DNA of 64,000 nucleotides, from positions 43,341 to 107,340 of the forward strand of contig JBASCW010000046.1 of assembly GCA_049651845.1 (NCBI GenBank), given 5' to 3'. Below the pieces are notes generated by a model. That model made no database searches. It saw only the letters and a program-made list of their open reading frames with translations, and had not been told where the DNA came from. The stretch comes from RBG-16-66-20 sp049651845 (GTDB lineage: Bacteria > Pseudomonadota > Gammaproteobacteria > Burkholderiales > SG8-39). Both the position numbers and the translations under genes were made by a program. Shown one piece after another: positions 33,855 through 43,422 of the stretch (its first letter is position 1; each line of letters begins with the position of its first letter).

Positions 33855-34649
33855 TTGCTGCTCACGCGCGTACTGACCGCCGCAGTCCTGCTCGCCGGCT
33901 TCGCCGCCGCGCTGCTCTGGCTCGATCGCGCCGCATTCTCGAAGCTGGTCGCCGCCGTGGTGGCGCTCGCCGCGTTTGAATGGGGCCGGCTCGCCGGCTT
34001 GCGCACCGCCGGCGCCCTTGGCTATGCGGCGTGCTGCGTCCTGCTCTACGGCCTGCTGCTGCAGCAGAGCGCATCGGGCGGCTTGCCGTATTGGGCCGCG
34101 GGATTGTTCTGGATCGCGGTGGTTCCATTCTGGCTGGCGCGCGGAGTCGCCAGAAAGCCGGGACGGCTCATCGCCGCCGGGTTCATCGTCCTGATTCCCG
34201 CCGGGCTCGCCATGGTGGCGCTGCCGCCGCGCTACCTGCTGATGGCGCTCGGCCTGGTCTGGGTCGCCGACAGCGCGGCCTACTTCGCGGGTAGCGCGTT
34301 CGGCCGCCGCAAGCTCGCGTCCTCGATCAGCCCGGGCAAAACCTGGGAAGGCGTCGCCGGAGGGGCGTTGGGCTGTGTCATCTACGCTATCATCTGGGCG
34401 ACTTTGGATGCTGGATTGCGAGTCCGAGTACAGGGGGAGATCTGGTTGCCGTTCCTGGCCGGAACGCTGCTGCTTTGCGCGCTCAGCGTGCTGGGCGACC
34501 TGCTCGAGTCCGCGCTAAAGCGCCAGGCCGGCGTCAAGGACAGCGGCCGGCTGCTGCCCGGTCACGGCGGCGTGCTCGACCGCATCGACAGCGCGACCGC
34601 GACGCTGCCGGCGGCGCTGCTGATGCTGCGCGCGATGGGTACCGAATGA
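33855..34649 (+). CDS. cdsA: Phosphatidate cytidylyltransferase
   Basis: Integral membrane enzyme making CDP-diacylglycerol, precursor of phospholipids. About seven or eight hydrophobic segments; the C-terminal family signature contains SISPGKTWEG, GDLLESALKRQAGVKDSG and LPGHGGVLDRIDS. 264 residues. The start is a TTG at 33855 (LLTRVLTAAVLLAGF follows, matching the family N-terminus); no ATG gives the first membrane helix. Its stop overlaps the dxr start by four bases. Confidence 0.93.
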   Translation: MLLTRVLTAAVLLAGFAAALLWLDRAAFSKLVAAVVALAAFEWGRLAGLRTAGALGYAACCVLLYGLLLQQSASGGLPYWAAGLFWIAVVPFWLARGVARKPGRLIAAGFIVLIPAGLAMVALPPRYLLMALGLVWVADSAAYFAGSAFGRRKLASSISPGKTWEGVAGGALGCVIYAIIWATLDAGLRVRVQGEIWLPFLAGTLLLCALSVLGDLLESALKRQAGVKDSGRLLPGHGGVLDRIDSATATLPAALLMLRAMGTE

Positions 34650-35836
34650 CACAGGGATTGACGCTGCTTGGAGCGACCGGCTCCATCGGCGCGAGCGCGC
34701 TGGACGTCGTGTCGCGGCACCCGGACCGCTTCCACGTCTTTGCGCTGACCGCGCATCGCCGCGCCGACGCGCTGCTTGCCCTGTGCCTGAAGCACGCGCC
34801 GCGCTACGCGGCGCTCTCGGGCCAGGCCGAGGACGCAGCGCTGCGGCGCCGCTTCGCCGAGGCGGGCTGCCGCAGCGAGCTGCTGTTCGGGCCTCAGGCT
34901 CTCGAGCAGGTCGCCGCCGACGCCGGCTGCGACGTGCTGATGGCAGCGATCGTCGGGGCCGCCGGCCTCGCGCCCACGCTCGCGGGCGCACGCGCCGGCA
35001 AGCGCCTGCTGCTCGCGAACAAGGAAGCGCTGGTGATGGCGGGGCCGTTCTTCATGCGCGCGGTGCGCGAGCACGGCGCGCAGCTGCTGCCGATCGACAG
35101 CGAGCACAATGCGGTGTTCCAGTGCCTGCCGCGCGAGGCGGGCATGGCGCCGGCCGGCGCCGTGCGCCGCATCCTGCTCACGGCCTCGGGCGGACCGTTC
35201 CGCTCGACGCCGCTCGAGCGCCTGCCGCGCGTCACGCCCGACGAGGCCTGCGCGCACCCGAACTGGGCGATGGGCCGCAAGATCTCGGTCGATTCCGCGA
35301 CCATGATGAACAAGGGCCTCGAGGTGATCGAGGCCTGCTGGCTGTTCGGCGTGCCGCCCGAGCGCGTCGAGGTGCTGATCCACGCGCAGAGCATCGTGCA
35401 TTCGCTGGTCGAGTTCGTCGACGGCTCGGTCATCGCCCAGATGTCCAACCCCGACATGCGCGTGCCGATCGCGCATGCGCTCGGCTTCCCAGAGCGCATC
35501 GACTCGGGCGCGACGCCGCTCGACCTCGCCGCGCTCGGGCAGCTCAGCTTCGAGCGGCCCGACGCGCAGCGCTTTCCCTGCCTGGGCCTCGCCTACGCGG
35601 TGCTGCGCCAGGGCGGCACCGCGCCCGCGGTGCTGAACGCGGCGAACGAGGTCGCGGTGGCGGCCTTTCTCGACGGCAAGCTGCGCTACACCGCGATTCC
35701 GCAGGTGATCGAGCACGCGCTCGCGCGTCAGCCGGCCGCAGCCGCGGATTCGCTCGAATCCGTGCTCGAGGCCGACCGCGCGGCGCGGCGCGCGGCCACC
35801 GACGGCGTGGCGGCGCTCATGGGACGCGCGGCCTGA
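34646..35836 (+). CDS. dxr: 1-deoxy-D-xylulose 5-phosphate reductoisomerase
   Basis: Second enzyme of the MEP isoprenoid pathway, supplying precursor for UppS encoded just upstream. The NADPH-binding LTLLGATGSIGASALDVV, the LLLANKEALVMAG and PIDSEHNAVFQCL segments, and the flexible-loop HPNWAMGRKISVDSATMMNKGLE (read in parts) are all canonical. 396 residues. ATG overlaps the cdsA stop (ATGA) and rseP follows ten bases later. Confidence 0.97.
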   Translation: MTQGLTLLGATGSIGASALDVVSRHPDRFHVFALTAHRRADALLALCLKHAPRYAALSGQAEDAALRRRFAEAGCRSELLFGPQALEQVAADAGCDVLMAAIVGAAGLAPTLAGARAGKRLLLANKEALVMAGPFFMRAVREHGAQLLPIDSEHNAVFQCLPREAGMAPAGAVRRILLTASGGPFRSTPLERLPRVTPDEACAHPNWAMGRKISVDSATMMNKGLEVIEACWLFGVPPERVEVLIHAQSIVHSLVEFVDGSVIAQMSNPDMRVPIAHALGFPERIDSGATPLDLAALGQLSFERPDAQRFPCLGLAYAVLRQGGTAPAVLNAANEVAVAAFLDGKLRYTAIPQVIEHALARQPAAAADSLESVLEADRAARRAATDGVAALMGRAA

Positions 35837-35846
35837 GGCAGCGGCA

Positions 35847-37211
35847 ATGAGCATCCTGCACACGGTTCTTGCCTTCGTCGTAGCGCTCGGCGTGCTGATC
35901 GTGGTGCACGAGTATGGGCACTACCTCGCGGCGCGCCTGTGCAACGTCAAGGTGCTGCGCTTCTCGGTCGGCTTCGGCCGCTCGCTGTACACGCGCCGCA
36001 TCGGGCCGGACAGCACCGAATGGACCGTCGCCGCGATTCCGTTCGGCGGCTACGTGAAGATGCTGGATGAGCGCGAGGCGCCGGTGGCCGCCGGCGAGCT
36101 GCACCGCGCCTTCAACCGCCAAGGCGTCGGGCGGCGCTTCGTCATCGTCGTCGCCGGGCCGCTGTTCAATTTCCTGTTCGCGATCGCGGTATACGCCGGC
36201 CTCTACATGTACGGCATGCCCGAGGCGCGCCCCGTGCTCGCGCGGCCCGCCGCGGGCTCGCTCGCGCAGGCGGCGGGCTTCGCCGCGGGCGACACGGTGC
36301 GGCTGGTCGACGGTCAGCCGATCGCGACCTGGCAGGAGCTGCGCTGGCGCGTGCTGCAGGGCGCGCTGCAAAAGGAGGCGCTGCGCTTCGAGGTCGCCGG
36401 CGCGCGCGGCGATATCTCGATGCACGTGCTCGACTTGCGAAACTACCCGTCCGAGGAGGTCGAAAGCGACACGCTGGAGCGCATCGGCCTGCGCCTGTAC
36501 CGCCCGCCGCTCGAGCCGGTGTTCGGCCGGGTGGTGGCGGGGGGCGCAGCCGAGCGCGCCGGCCTGCTCTCGGGCGACCGCGTCACCCATGCCGGTGGTG
36601 CGCCGGTGCGCGACTGGGAGGGGCTGGTCGAGGCGGTGCGCGCCCATCCTGGCCGCGTGCTGCAGCTCGCGGTCGAGCGCGACGGCGCGCGCCTGCGCGT
36701 GGACGTCCTGCCGGACGCGGTGAGCGAGAATGGCGCGCGCATCGGCCGCATCGGCGCCGCGCCGCGCATCCCGGCCGCCGATTCCGAGCGCATCGTGGTG
36801 CGCATGAGCTACGGCCCGCTCGACAGCCTCGCCAAGGCCGTGGCGAAGACCTGGGACATCTCGGTGTTCAGCCTCAAGATGCTGGGCAAGATGCTGCTGG
36901 GCGAGGTATCGTGGAAACATCTTTCGGGACCGGTCACCATCGCCGATTACGCGGGGCAGTCGGCGCAGATGGGCTGGCTCGCGTACGCGACTTTCCTGGC
37001 GCTGATCAGTATCAGTCTCGGCGTCCTCAACCTGCTGCCGATTCCGCTGCTGGACGGCGGGCACTTGATGTATTATTTCGTCGAGATCATCAAGGGGAGT
37101 CCGGTGTCCGAGCGTGCCATGGAGCTCGGTCAGCGGGTGGGGCTGGCACTGCTCCTCGTCATCATGGCATTCGCTTTCTACAACGACCTGAACCGCCTGT
37201 TCACCGGATAG
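35847..37211 (+). CDS. rseP: Site-2 intramembrane metalloprotease RseP
   Basis: Inner-membrane protease that cuts anti-sigma factor RseA within the membrane to free sigma-E. The zinc motif HEYGH is at residues 21-25 in the first membrane helix; the third ligand is in LLPIPLLDGGHLMYY near the C-terminus. Two periplasmic PDZ domains lie between (about 110-190 and 205-290), the first with the less conserved ligand groove. 454 residues. It directly precedes bamA, in the standard dxr-rseP-bamA order. Confidence 0.96.
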   Translation: MSILHTVLAFVVALGVLIVVHEYGHYLAARLCNVKVLRFSVGFGRSLYTRRIGPDSTEWTVAAIPFGGYVKMLDEREAPVAAGELHRAFNRQGVGRRFVIVVAGPLFNFLFAIAVYAGLYMYGMPEARPVLARPAAGSLAQAAGFAAGDTVRLVDGQPIATWQELRWRVLQGALQKEALRFEVAGARGDISMHVLDLRNYPSEEVESDTLERIGLRLYRPPLEPVFGRVVAGGAAERAGLLSGDRVTHAGGAPVRDWEGLVEAVRAHPGRVLQLAVERDGARLRVDVLPDAVSENGARIGRIGAAPRIPAADSERIVVRMSYGPLDSLAKAVAKTWDISVFSLKMLGKMLLGEVSWKHLSGPVTIADYAGQSAQMGWLAYATFLALISISLGVLNLLPIPLLDGGHLMYYFVEIIKGSPVSERAMELGQRVGLALLLVIMAFAFYNDLNRLFTG

Positions 37212-37213
37212 CC

Positions 37214-39499
37214 ATGCGCCTGCGCTTCATCGCTGTCGTCGCCTGCGCGCTGCTCGTCGCGGCCGGCGGCGCCTCCGGGCAGGCGTTCCGCGCCTTCGTG
37301 GTGAAGGACATCCGCGTCGAGGGCCTGCAGCGCACCGAAGCGGGCACGGTGTTCAGCTACCTGCCGGTCAAGGTCGGCGAGACCATGACCGAGGAGAAGG
37401 CCCAGCAGGCGCTGCGCGCGCTGTTCGCGACCGGCTTCTTCCGCGACGTGCGGCTCGAGGTCGAGGACGATGTGCTGGTCGTCCTCGTCGACGAGCGGCC
37501 GGCGGTCGCGCAGATCGACCTGGTGGGTATCAAGGAGTTCCAGACCGACGTCATGCGCCGCATCCTGCGCGACGCCGGCCTCGCGGAGGGCCGCACCTTC
37601 GACCGCGCGGTGCTCGAGTTCGCCGAGCAGGAACTCAAGCGCCAGTACCTGTCGCGCGGCCGCTACGCCGCCGAAGTGCAGACCACGGTGACGCCGCTGG
37701 AGCGCAACCGGGTGGGCGTGCGCATTTCGGTCAACGAGGGCGAGGTCGCGAAAATCCGCTCGATCAACATCGTCGGCAGCCAGGCATTCGCGGAAAAGCT
37801 GCTGCTCGAGCGATTCGGCCTGCGCACGCCGGGCTGGCTCACCTGGTACACCAAGGCCGACCAGTACTCCAAGCAGAAGCTGTCGGCCGACCTCGAGGCG
37901 CTGCGCTCGTTCTACCAGGACCGCGGCTACGTCGATTTCGCGATCGAGTCCACGCAGGTCTCGATCACGCCGGACAAGCGCGACATCTACATCGCCGTGA
38001 ACATCAGCGAGGGCGAGAAATACTCGGTCTCGGACGTCAAGCTCGATGGCCAGATGCTGGTGGCGCGCGAGGAGCTGCAGAAGCTGGTGCGCGTCAAGGC
38101 GGGGGACGTGTTCTCGCGGCAGCGCATCAACGAGACCACCAAGGCCATGTCCGACCGCCTCGGCAACGAGGGCTATGCTTTCGCCAACGCAAGCGTGATC
38201 CCGCAGATCGACCGCGAGAAGCGCACGGTCGCGCTCACCTTCGTGGTCGATCCGGGCCGGCGCGTGTACGTGCGGCGCATCAACGTCGCCGGCAACACCA
38301 AGACGCGCGACGAGGTGGTACGCCGCGAGATGCGCCAGCTCGAGGGCGCGTACTACGACAATTCCAGGATCCAGCTGTCGAAGACGCGCATCGACCGCAC
38401 GCAATACTTCAAGGACGTCAACGTCGAGACCACGCCGGTCGCCGAGAACCCCGACCAGGTGGACGTCAACTTCACGGTCGAGGAAAAGCCCACCGGCGCG
38501 ATGCTGTTCGGCGTGGGCTTCTCCTCGGTCGACAAGGTCGTGGTGTCGGGCTCGGTATCGCAGGCCAACGTCTTCGGCAGCGGCAAGTTCCTCTCGGTGC
38601 AGGTCAACAGCGGCAAGGTGAACCGCGCTTACGGCCTTTCCTACCTGGACCCGTATTTCACGGTGGACGGCGTAGGCGCGGGCTTCGACCTCTACAACCG
38701 CAGGATCGACGCCTCGAGCCTCGCCGTCGGCGCCTACAAGACCGACACAATGGGCGCCGGCATTCGCTTCAGCTACCCGATCAGCGAGACCGACTCGATG
38801 TCGTTCAACTTCGGAGCCGAGAGCGTCGACCTCGCCCTGTTCGGCAACAGCCCGACTGCCTACAAGACTTTCGCCAGCCAGTTCGGCAACAGCTATACCT
38901 ACGGCTTCGGCACCGTCGGTTGGGGACGAGACCGCCGCGACAGCGCGATACTGCCGACGCGCGGCTCGCTTACGCGCGCTGCGGCCGAGCTTGCAGGCGG
39001 CGACCTCGAATACTATCGGCTGAACCTCACTTCGACGTGGTACTTTCCCCTGACCCGGGCCGTGACGCTCTCGCTGCTCGGCGATTTCGGCTACGTGGAC
39101 GGCTACAACAACAAGGCGGTGCCGTTCTTCAAGAACTTCTACGCCGGCGGCGCCAACTCGGTGCGCGGCTACCAGTCGTTCTCGCTCGGCCCGCAGGACG
39201 CCGACCGCAACGTGCTGGGCGGCACGCGCAAGGTCGTCGGCAGCGCCGAGCTCCTGTTCCCGGTGCCGGGCGCGCAGACCGAGAAATCGCTGCGCCTGAG
39301 CACCTTCATCGACGCCGGCCAGGTCTACGGCGCCGGCCAGAAAATCGATCTCGGCGAGTTGCGCTACTCTTTCGGCGTCGGCCTGTTCTGGAGCTCCCCG
39401 TTCGGGCCCCTCAAGCTCTCGGCCGCCCAGCCGCTCAATGCCAAGTCCGGCTTTGACCGGATAGAGAGGTTACAATTTACCTTTGGCTCCGCATTCTGA
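37214..39499 (+). CDS. bamA: Outer membrane protein assembly factor BamA
   Basis: Central Omp85 component of the BAM complex that folds outer-membrane proteins. A signal peptide (about 1-23, ending GGASGQA) precedes five POTRA domains (about 25-425, beginning FVVKDIRVEGLQRTEAGTV) and a 16-strand barrel. The conserved loop-6 motif appears as VRGYQSFSLGP, and the last residue is phenylalanine as needed for BAM recognition. 761 residues, close to other betaproteobacteria. Two bases after the rseP stop. Confidence 0.97.
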   Translation: MRLRFIAVVACALLVAAGGASGQAFRAFVVKDIRVEGLQRTEAGTVFSYLPVKVGETMTEEKAQQALRALFATGFFRDVRLEVEDDVLVVLVDERPAVAQIDLVGIKEFQTDVMRRILRDAGLAEGRTFDRAVLEFAEQELKRQYLSRGRYAAEVQTTVTPLERNRVGVRISVNEGEVAKIRSINIVGSQAFAEKLLLERFGLRTPGWLTWYTKADQYSKQKLSADLEALRSFYQDRGYVDFAIESTQVSITPDKRDIYIAVNISEGEKYSVSDVKLDGQMLVAREELQKLVRVKAGDVFSRQRINETTKAMSDRLGNEGYAFANASVIPQIDREKRTVALTFVVDPGRRVYVRRINVAGNTKTRDEVVRREMRQLEGAYYDNSRIQLSKTRIDRTQYFKDVNVETTPVAENPDQVDVNFTVEEKPTGAMLFGVGFSSVDKVVVSGSVSQANVFGSGKFLSVQVNSGKVNRAYGLSYLDPYFTVDGVGAGFDLYNRRIDASSLAVGAYKTDTMGAGIRFSYPISETDSMSFNFGAESVDLALFGNSPTAYKTFASQFGNSYTYGFGTVGWGRDRRDSAILPTRGSLTRAAAELAGGDLEYYRLNLTSTWYFPLTRAVTLSLLGDFGYVDGYNNKAVPFFKNFYAGGANSVRGYQSFSLGPQDADRNVLGGTRKVVGSAELLFPVPGAQTEKSLRLSTFIDAGQVYGAGQKIDLGELRYSFGVGLFWSSPFGPLKLSAAQPLNAKSGFDRIERLQFTFGSAF

Positions 39500-39524
39500 G
39501 GCGCCGAGGACACTGCCGGATTCC

Positions 39525-40037
39525 ATGCAACGAAAAATACTGATTCTCTTCGCCGCGGCTCTGTGCCTCGCCGCCGGCGCCGCCCACGCCCAGGGCAAGA
39601 TCGGCGTGGTCCAGATCGAGCGCATCATGCGGGACTCCGCGCCCGCGGTGCGCGCGCAGAAGAAGCTCGAGGCCGAATTCTCCAAGCGCGAGGCCGAGCT
39701 TGCCAAGGCCGCCGACCAGCTCAAGCGCATGCAGGACGAGCTCGAGAAGGACGGCGTGACGATGTCGGAGACCCAGCGCCGCAACAAGGAGCGCGATTTC
39801 AACGACCTGAGCCGCGACTTCCAGCGCAAGCAGCGCGAATACCGCGAGGACGTCAATCAGCGGCGCAACGAGGAACTGTCGCAGGTGATCGACCAGGCGA
39901 ACCGCATCATCCGCCAGATCGCCGAAACCGAGAAGTACGACATCATCTTCCAGGAAGCCGCCTACGCGAACCCGCGCATCGACATCACCGACAAGGTGAT
40001 CAAGGCACTGGAAGGCAGCAAGCCCGCCGCCAAATGA
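39525..40037 (+). CDS. skp: Periplasmic chaperone Skp (OmpH family)
   Basis: Trimeric holdase that carries unfolded outer-membrane proteins to BamA. A signal peptide (about 1-21, AAGAAHAQ) is followed by GKIGVVQIERIMRDSAPAV, a long charged helical hairpin (about 40-130), and a returning beta segment YDIIFQEAAYANPRIDITDKV. 170 residues. I chose the ATG at 39525 because it places the signal peptide at the N-terminus. Between bamA and lpxD, the conserved position. Confidence 0.93.
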   Translation: MQRKILILFAAALCLAAGAAHAQGKIGVVQIERIMRDSAPAVRAQKKLEAEFSKREAELAKAADQLKRMQDELEKDGVTMSETQRRNKERDFNDLSRDFQRKQREYREDVNQRRNEELSQVIDQANRIIRQIAETEKYDIIFQEAAYANPRIDITDKVIKALEGSKPAAK

Positions 40038-40038
40038 C

Positions 40039-41037
40039 ATGGGCGGGCCGCTCACGCTCGCGCAGATCGCGGCGCGCCTCGGCGGCCGGGTCGCCGGCGA
40101 TCCCGGGGTCCTGATCCGGCAGGTCGGCTCGCTGGAGCGCGCCGGGCCCGGGCAGATCGGCTTTCTCGCCAGCCTGAAGCACCGCGCCAGGCTCGAGGGC
40201 ACGCGCGCATCCGCAGTCGTGCTCGGCGCGGATGCCGAGGCGCTCACCCGCCTGCCGCGCATCGTCTGCGACGAGCCCTACCTCTATTTCGCGCGCCTGT
40301 CGCAGCTGTTCAACCCGCTCACAACGCAGCAGCCCGGCGTGCACCCGTCGGCGAGCGTCGCGCCCGACGCGCGGCTCGGCGCGCGCGTGTCGATCGGCGC
40401 CGGCTGCGTCGTGGGCGCCGGCGTGGCGATCGGCGACGACAGCTGCCTGTATCCGCGCGTGACGGTCTACGCGGGCTGCCGCATCGGCGCGCGCGCGATC
40501 ATTCATTCGGGCGCGGTGATCGGCGCCGACGGCTTCGGCAACGCCCAGGACGCGGGGCGTTGGGTGAAGATCCCGCAGGTCGGCACCGTCGTGATCGGCG
40601 ACGACGTCGAGATCGGCGCCAACACCACCATCGACCGGGGCACGCTCGACGACACGGTGATCGGCGACGGCGTGAAGCTCGACAACCAGATCCAGATCGG
40701 CCACAACTGCCGCATCGGCGCGCACACCGCGATCGCCGGCTGCACCGGCATCGCCGGCAGCGCCGACATCGGCAGCCACTGCACCATCGGCGGCGCCGCG
40801 ATGATCATCGGCCACCTGTCGATCTGCGACCACGTGCACATCTCGGCGGGCACCTTCATCTCGCATTCGATCCGCAAGCCGGGGGCCTACACGGGCGTCT
40901 TCCCGGCCGACGAGAACGCGTCCTGGGCGCGCAACACCGCGGTGGTCCGGCATCTGGCCGAGCTGCTCGGGCGCGTGCGTAAGCTGGAGAAAGGCAGGCC
41001 GGCGGGCAAGACCCGGCGCAAGGAGAAACGGCGATGA
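40039..41037 (+). CDS. lpxD: UDP-3-O-(3-hydroxyacyl)glucosamine N-acyltransferase LpxD
   Basis: Third step of lipid A synthesis. An N-terminal uridine-binding domain (about 1-100) is followed by a left-handed beta-helix of hexapeptide repeats, with HSGAVIGADGFGNAQD and the catalytic histidine in NQIQIGHNCRIGAHTAIAG (read in parts). A basic C-terminal tail (GKTRRKEKRR) ends the protein. 332 residues. One base after skp; overlaps fabZ by four bases. Confidence 0.96.
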   Translation: MGGPLTLAQIAARLGGRVAGDPGVLIRQVGSLERAGPGQIGFLASLKHRARLEGTRASAVVLGADAEALTRLPRIVCDEPYLYFARLSQLFNPLTTQQPGVHPSASVAPDARLGARVSIGAGCVVGAGVAIGDDSCLYPRVTVYAGCRIGARAIIHSGAVIGADGFGNAQDAGRWVKIPQVGTVVIGDDVEIGANTTIDRGTLDDTVIGDGVKLDNQIQIGHNCRIGAHTAIAGCTGIAGSADIGSHCTIGGAAMIIGHLSICDHVHISAGTFISHSIRKPGAYTGVFPADENASWARNTAVVRHLAELLGRVRKLEKGRPAGKTRRKEKRR

Positions 41038-41492
41038 CCGACATGAATATCCACCAGGTGCTCCAGTACCTCCCGCAGCGCTATCCGATGCTGATGATCG
41101 ACCGGGTGCTCAGCTGCGAGCCCGGCAAGCGCATCGTCGCGCTGAAGAACGTCACCATCAGCGAGCCGCATTTCCCGGGCCATTTCCCGTCGCGGCCGGT
41201 CATGCCGGGCGTGCTGATCCTCGAGGCCATGGCGCAGGCCGCCGCGATCCTTGCGCTGCGCACGTTGGGCGCGAAGCCCGACGAAAAGTCGGTCTACTAC
41301 TACGCCGGCATCGACAACGCTCGCTTCAAGCGGCCGGTCGAGCCGGGCGACCAGATGCTGGTCGAGGTGGCGATCCTGGGGTCGAAACGCGGCATCTGGA
41401 AATTCGGCTGCAGCGCGCGCGTCGGCGAGGCGCTGGTGGCCGAGGCCGATATCATGTGCACCGTGCGGCCGGTAGGCGGCGCGGAAAAATGA
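41034..41492 (+). CDS. fabZ: 3-hydroxyacyl-ACP dehydratase FabZ
   Basis: Hot-dog-fold dehydratase of fatty-acid elongation; shares hydroxyacyl-ACP with LpxA and LpxD, hence its place between them. The catalytic histidine is in EPHFPGHFPSRPVMPG and the glutamate in LILEAMAQAAA. 152 residues. It overlaps both lpxD and lpxA by four bases (ATGA each), a fully coupled lipid A unit. Confidence 0.96.
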   Translation: MTDMNIHQVLQYLPQRYPMLMIDRVLSCEPGKRIVALKNVTISEPHFPGHFPSRPVMPGVLILEAMAQAAAILALRTLGAKPDEKSVYYYAGIDNARFKRPVEPGDQMLVEVAILGSKRGIWKFGCSARVGEALVAEADIMCTVRPVGGAEK

Positions 41493-42259
41493 TCCATCCC
41501 ACTGCGATCATCGAGGCGGGCGCGCGCCTGGCGCCGGGCGTGTCGGTGGGCGCCTACGCGCTGGTCGGGCCGCAGGTCGAGATCGGCGAGGGCAGCACGA
41601 TCGGTCCGCACGTGGTCGTCGAGGGCCGCACGCGCATCGGGCGCAACAACCGCATCTGGCAGTTCGCCTCGATCGGCGCCGTGCCGCAGGACAAGAAGTA
41701 CGGCGGCGAGGACACGGCGGTCGAAATCGGCGACGGCAACACGATCCGCGAGTTCGTCACCATCAACCGCGGTACCGCGGGCGACGCCGGCGTGACGCGC
41801 ATCGGCGACGACAACTGGATCATGGCCTACGTGCACTTCGCGCACGATTGCCAGATCGGCAGCCACACCATCTTCGCCAACTACAGCGGCGTCGCCGGCC
41901 ACGTGCGCGTCGGCGACTGGGCGATCCTCGGCGCGGCGACCATCGCGCACCAGTTCGTGCGCATCGGCGCGCACAGCTTCACCGGCATGGCCACGCTGCT
42001 CGACCGCGACCTGCCGCCCTACGTGGGCGCCGCCGGCAACCGTGCGCAGCCCTACGGCATCAACACCTTCGGCCTGCGGCGGCGCGGCTTCCCGCAGGCC
42101 ACGCTCGACGCGCTCAAGCGCGCCTACAAGACCATCTATCGCAGCGGCCTGGACGCGGAAGCGGTACGCCGCGAGCTCGAGGCGCAGGCTCGGGACTGCG
42201 CCGAGGTGCAGCCGCTCGTCGACTTCCTGGGCACCTCCAAGCGCGGCATCGTGCGCTAG
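41489..42259 (+). CDS. lpxA: UDP-N-acetylglucosamine O-acyltransferase LpxA
   Basis: First enzyme of lipid A synthesis. Left-handed beta-helix starting MIHPTAIIEAGARLAPGVS; the catalytic histidine is in YVHFAHDCQIGSH, and GLNxFGLRRRGF-like INTFGLRRRGFPQ lies in the C-terminal helical domain. 256 residues (E. coli 262). It overlaps fabZ by four bases, and its stop shares one base with the lpxB start (TAGTG). Confidence 0.96.
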   Translation: MIHPTAIIEAGARLAPGVSVGAYALVGPQVEIGEGSTIGPHVVVEGRTRIGRNNRIWQFASIGAVPQDKKYGGEDTAVEIGDGNTIREFVTINRGTAGDAGVTRIGDDNWIMAYVHFAHDCQIGSHTIFANYSGVAGHVRVGDWAILGAATIAHQFVRIGAHSFTGMATLLDRDLPPYVGAAGNRAQPYGINTFGLRRRGFPQATLDALKRAYKTIYRSGLDAEAVRRELEAQARDCAEVQPLVDFLGTSKRGIVR

Positions 42260-43422
42260 TGCCGCCGGCCTCCAGCCCGGGCGTCGGCATGGTCGCGGCA
42301 GAAGCCTCGGGCGACCAGCTCGGTGCTTTCCTGATCGCGGCACTCAACGAGCGGCGCGCCGGACTGCGCTATTTCGGCATCGGCGGACCGAAGATGATCG
42401 CGCAGGGCTTCGACTCGCTCGAGCCCATCGACAGGCTTGGCGTGCGCGGCTACGTCGAGGTGCTGCGCCACTACCGCGAGATCGCGGGCATCCGCCGGCG
42501 CATCGGCGCGCGGCTGATCGAGGAGCGGCCGGCCGTGTTCATCGGCGTGGATTCGTCCGATTTCAACCTCGACCTCGAGCGCAAGCTCAAGGACGCGGGG
42601 ATCCCGGCGATCCAGTACGTGAGCCCGTCGATCTGGGCCTGGCGCGGTTGGCGCCTGCGGCGCATCGTGCGCTCGGTGACGCACGTGCTCGCGCTGTTCC
42701 CGTTCGAGCCCCCGCTGTACGAAAAGGCGGGCCTGCCGGTCACCTACGTAGGGCATCCGCTCGCCGATGTGATTCCGCTCGACCCCGACAAGGCCGCGGC
42801 GCGCGCCGGCTTGCGCCTGCCGGCAGGCAAGCGCGTGATCGCGATGCTGCCTGGCAGCCGGCGCTCGGAGCTGCAGTACATGGGCGAGCTGTTCGTTAAG
42901 ACCGCACGGCGCCTGCTGCAGGACATGCCGGACGCACATTTCGTCGTGCCGACCGCGTCACGCGAAACCCGCGAGATGTTCGCGCTTGCGCTGCGCCGCT
43001 ACGAGGCGATGGAGCTGCCGCTCACGCTCATGTTCGGCCACTCGCACGAGGCGCTTGCCGCCGCCGACCTCGCGCTGGTGGCGAGCGGCACCGCGACGCT
43101 GGAAACCGCGCTGTTCAAGACGCCGATGGTGATCGTCTACCGCCAGTCGGCGCTCAGCACGGCGATCATGCGCCGCATGGGCTACGTGCCGTACATCGGC
43201 CTGCCGAACATCCTCGCCGGCGAGCAGCTGGTGCCCGAGTTCATCCAGGACCGGGCCACGCCGGGCGCGCTCGCCAACGCGCTGCTCGAGCTGCAGCACG
43301 ACGCGGGGGCGCAGCGCCGGCAGATCGAGAAATTCCACGAGATCCACGCCGTGCTGCGGCAGAACACCGCGCAGAAGGCGGCCGACGTCGTGCTGAGCAC
43401 GATCGATGCGGGCCGCCATTAG
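42259..43422 (+). CDS. lpxB: Lipid A disaccharide synthase LpxB
   Basis: GT-B glycosyltransferase joining UDP-2,3-diacylglucosamine and lipid X. MVAAEASGDQLGAFLI, FIGVDSSDFNLDLERKLK, YVSPSIWAWRGWRLR and LPGSRRSELQYM are the classic motifs. The likely start is GTG at 42259, overlapping the lpxA stop by one base (387 residues); an ATG at 42289 would cut the first ten residues and is the alternative. Its end overlaps rnhB by 17 bases. Confidence 0.95.
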   Translation: MPPASSPGVGMVAAEASGDQLGAFLIAALNERRAGLRYFGIGGPKMIAQGFDSLEPIDRLGVRGYVEVLRHYREIAGIRRRIGARLIEERPAVFIGVDSSDFNLDLERKLKDAGIPAIQYVSPSIWAWRGWRLRRIVRSVTHVLALFPFEPPLYEKAGLPVTYVGHPLADVIPLDPDKAAARAGLRLPAGKRVIAMLPGSRRSELQYMGELFVKTARRLLQDMPDAHFVVPTASRETREMFALALRRYEAMELPLTLMFGHSHEALAAADLALVASGTATLETALFKTPMVIVYRQSALSTAIMRRMGYVPYIGLPNILAGEQLVPEFIQDRATPGALANALLELQHDAGAQRRQIEKFHEIHAVLRQNTAQKAADVVLSTIDAGRH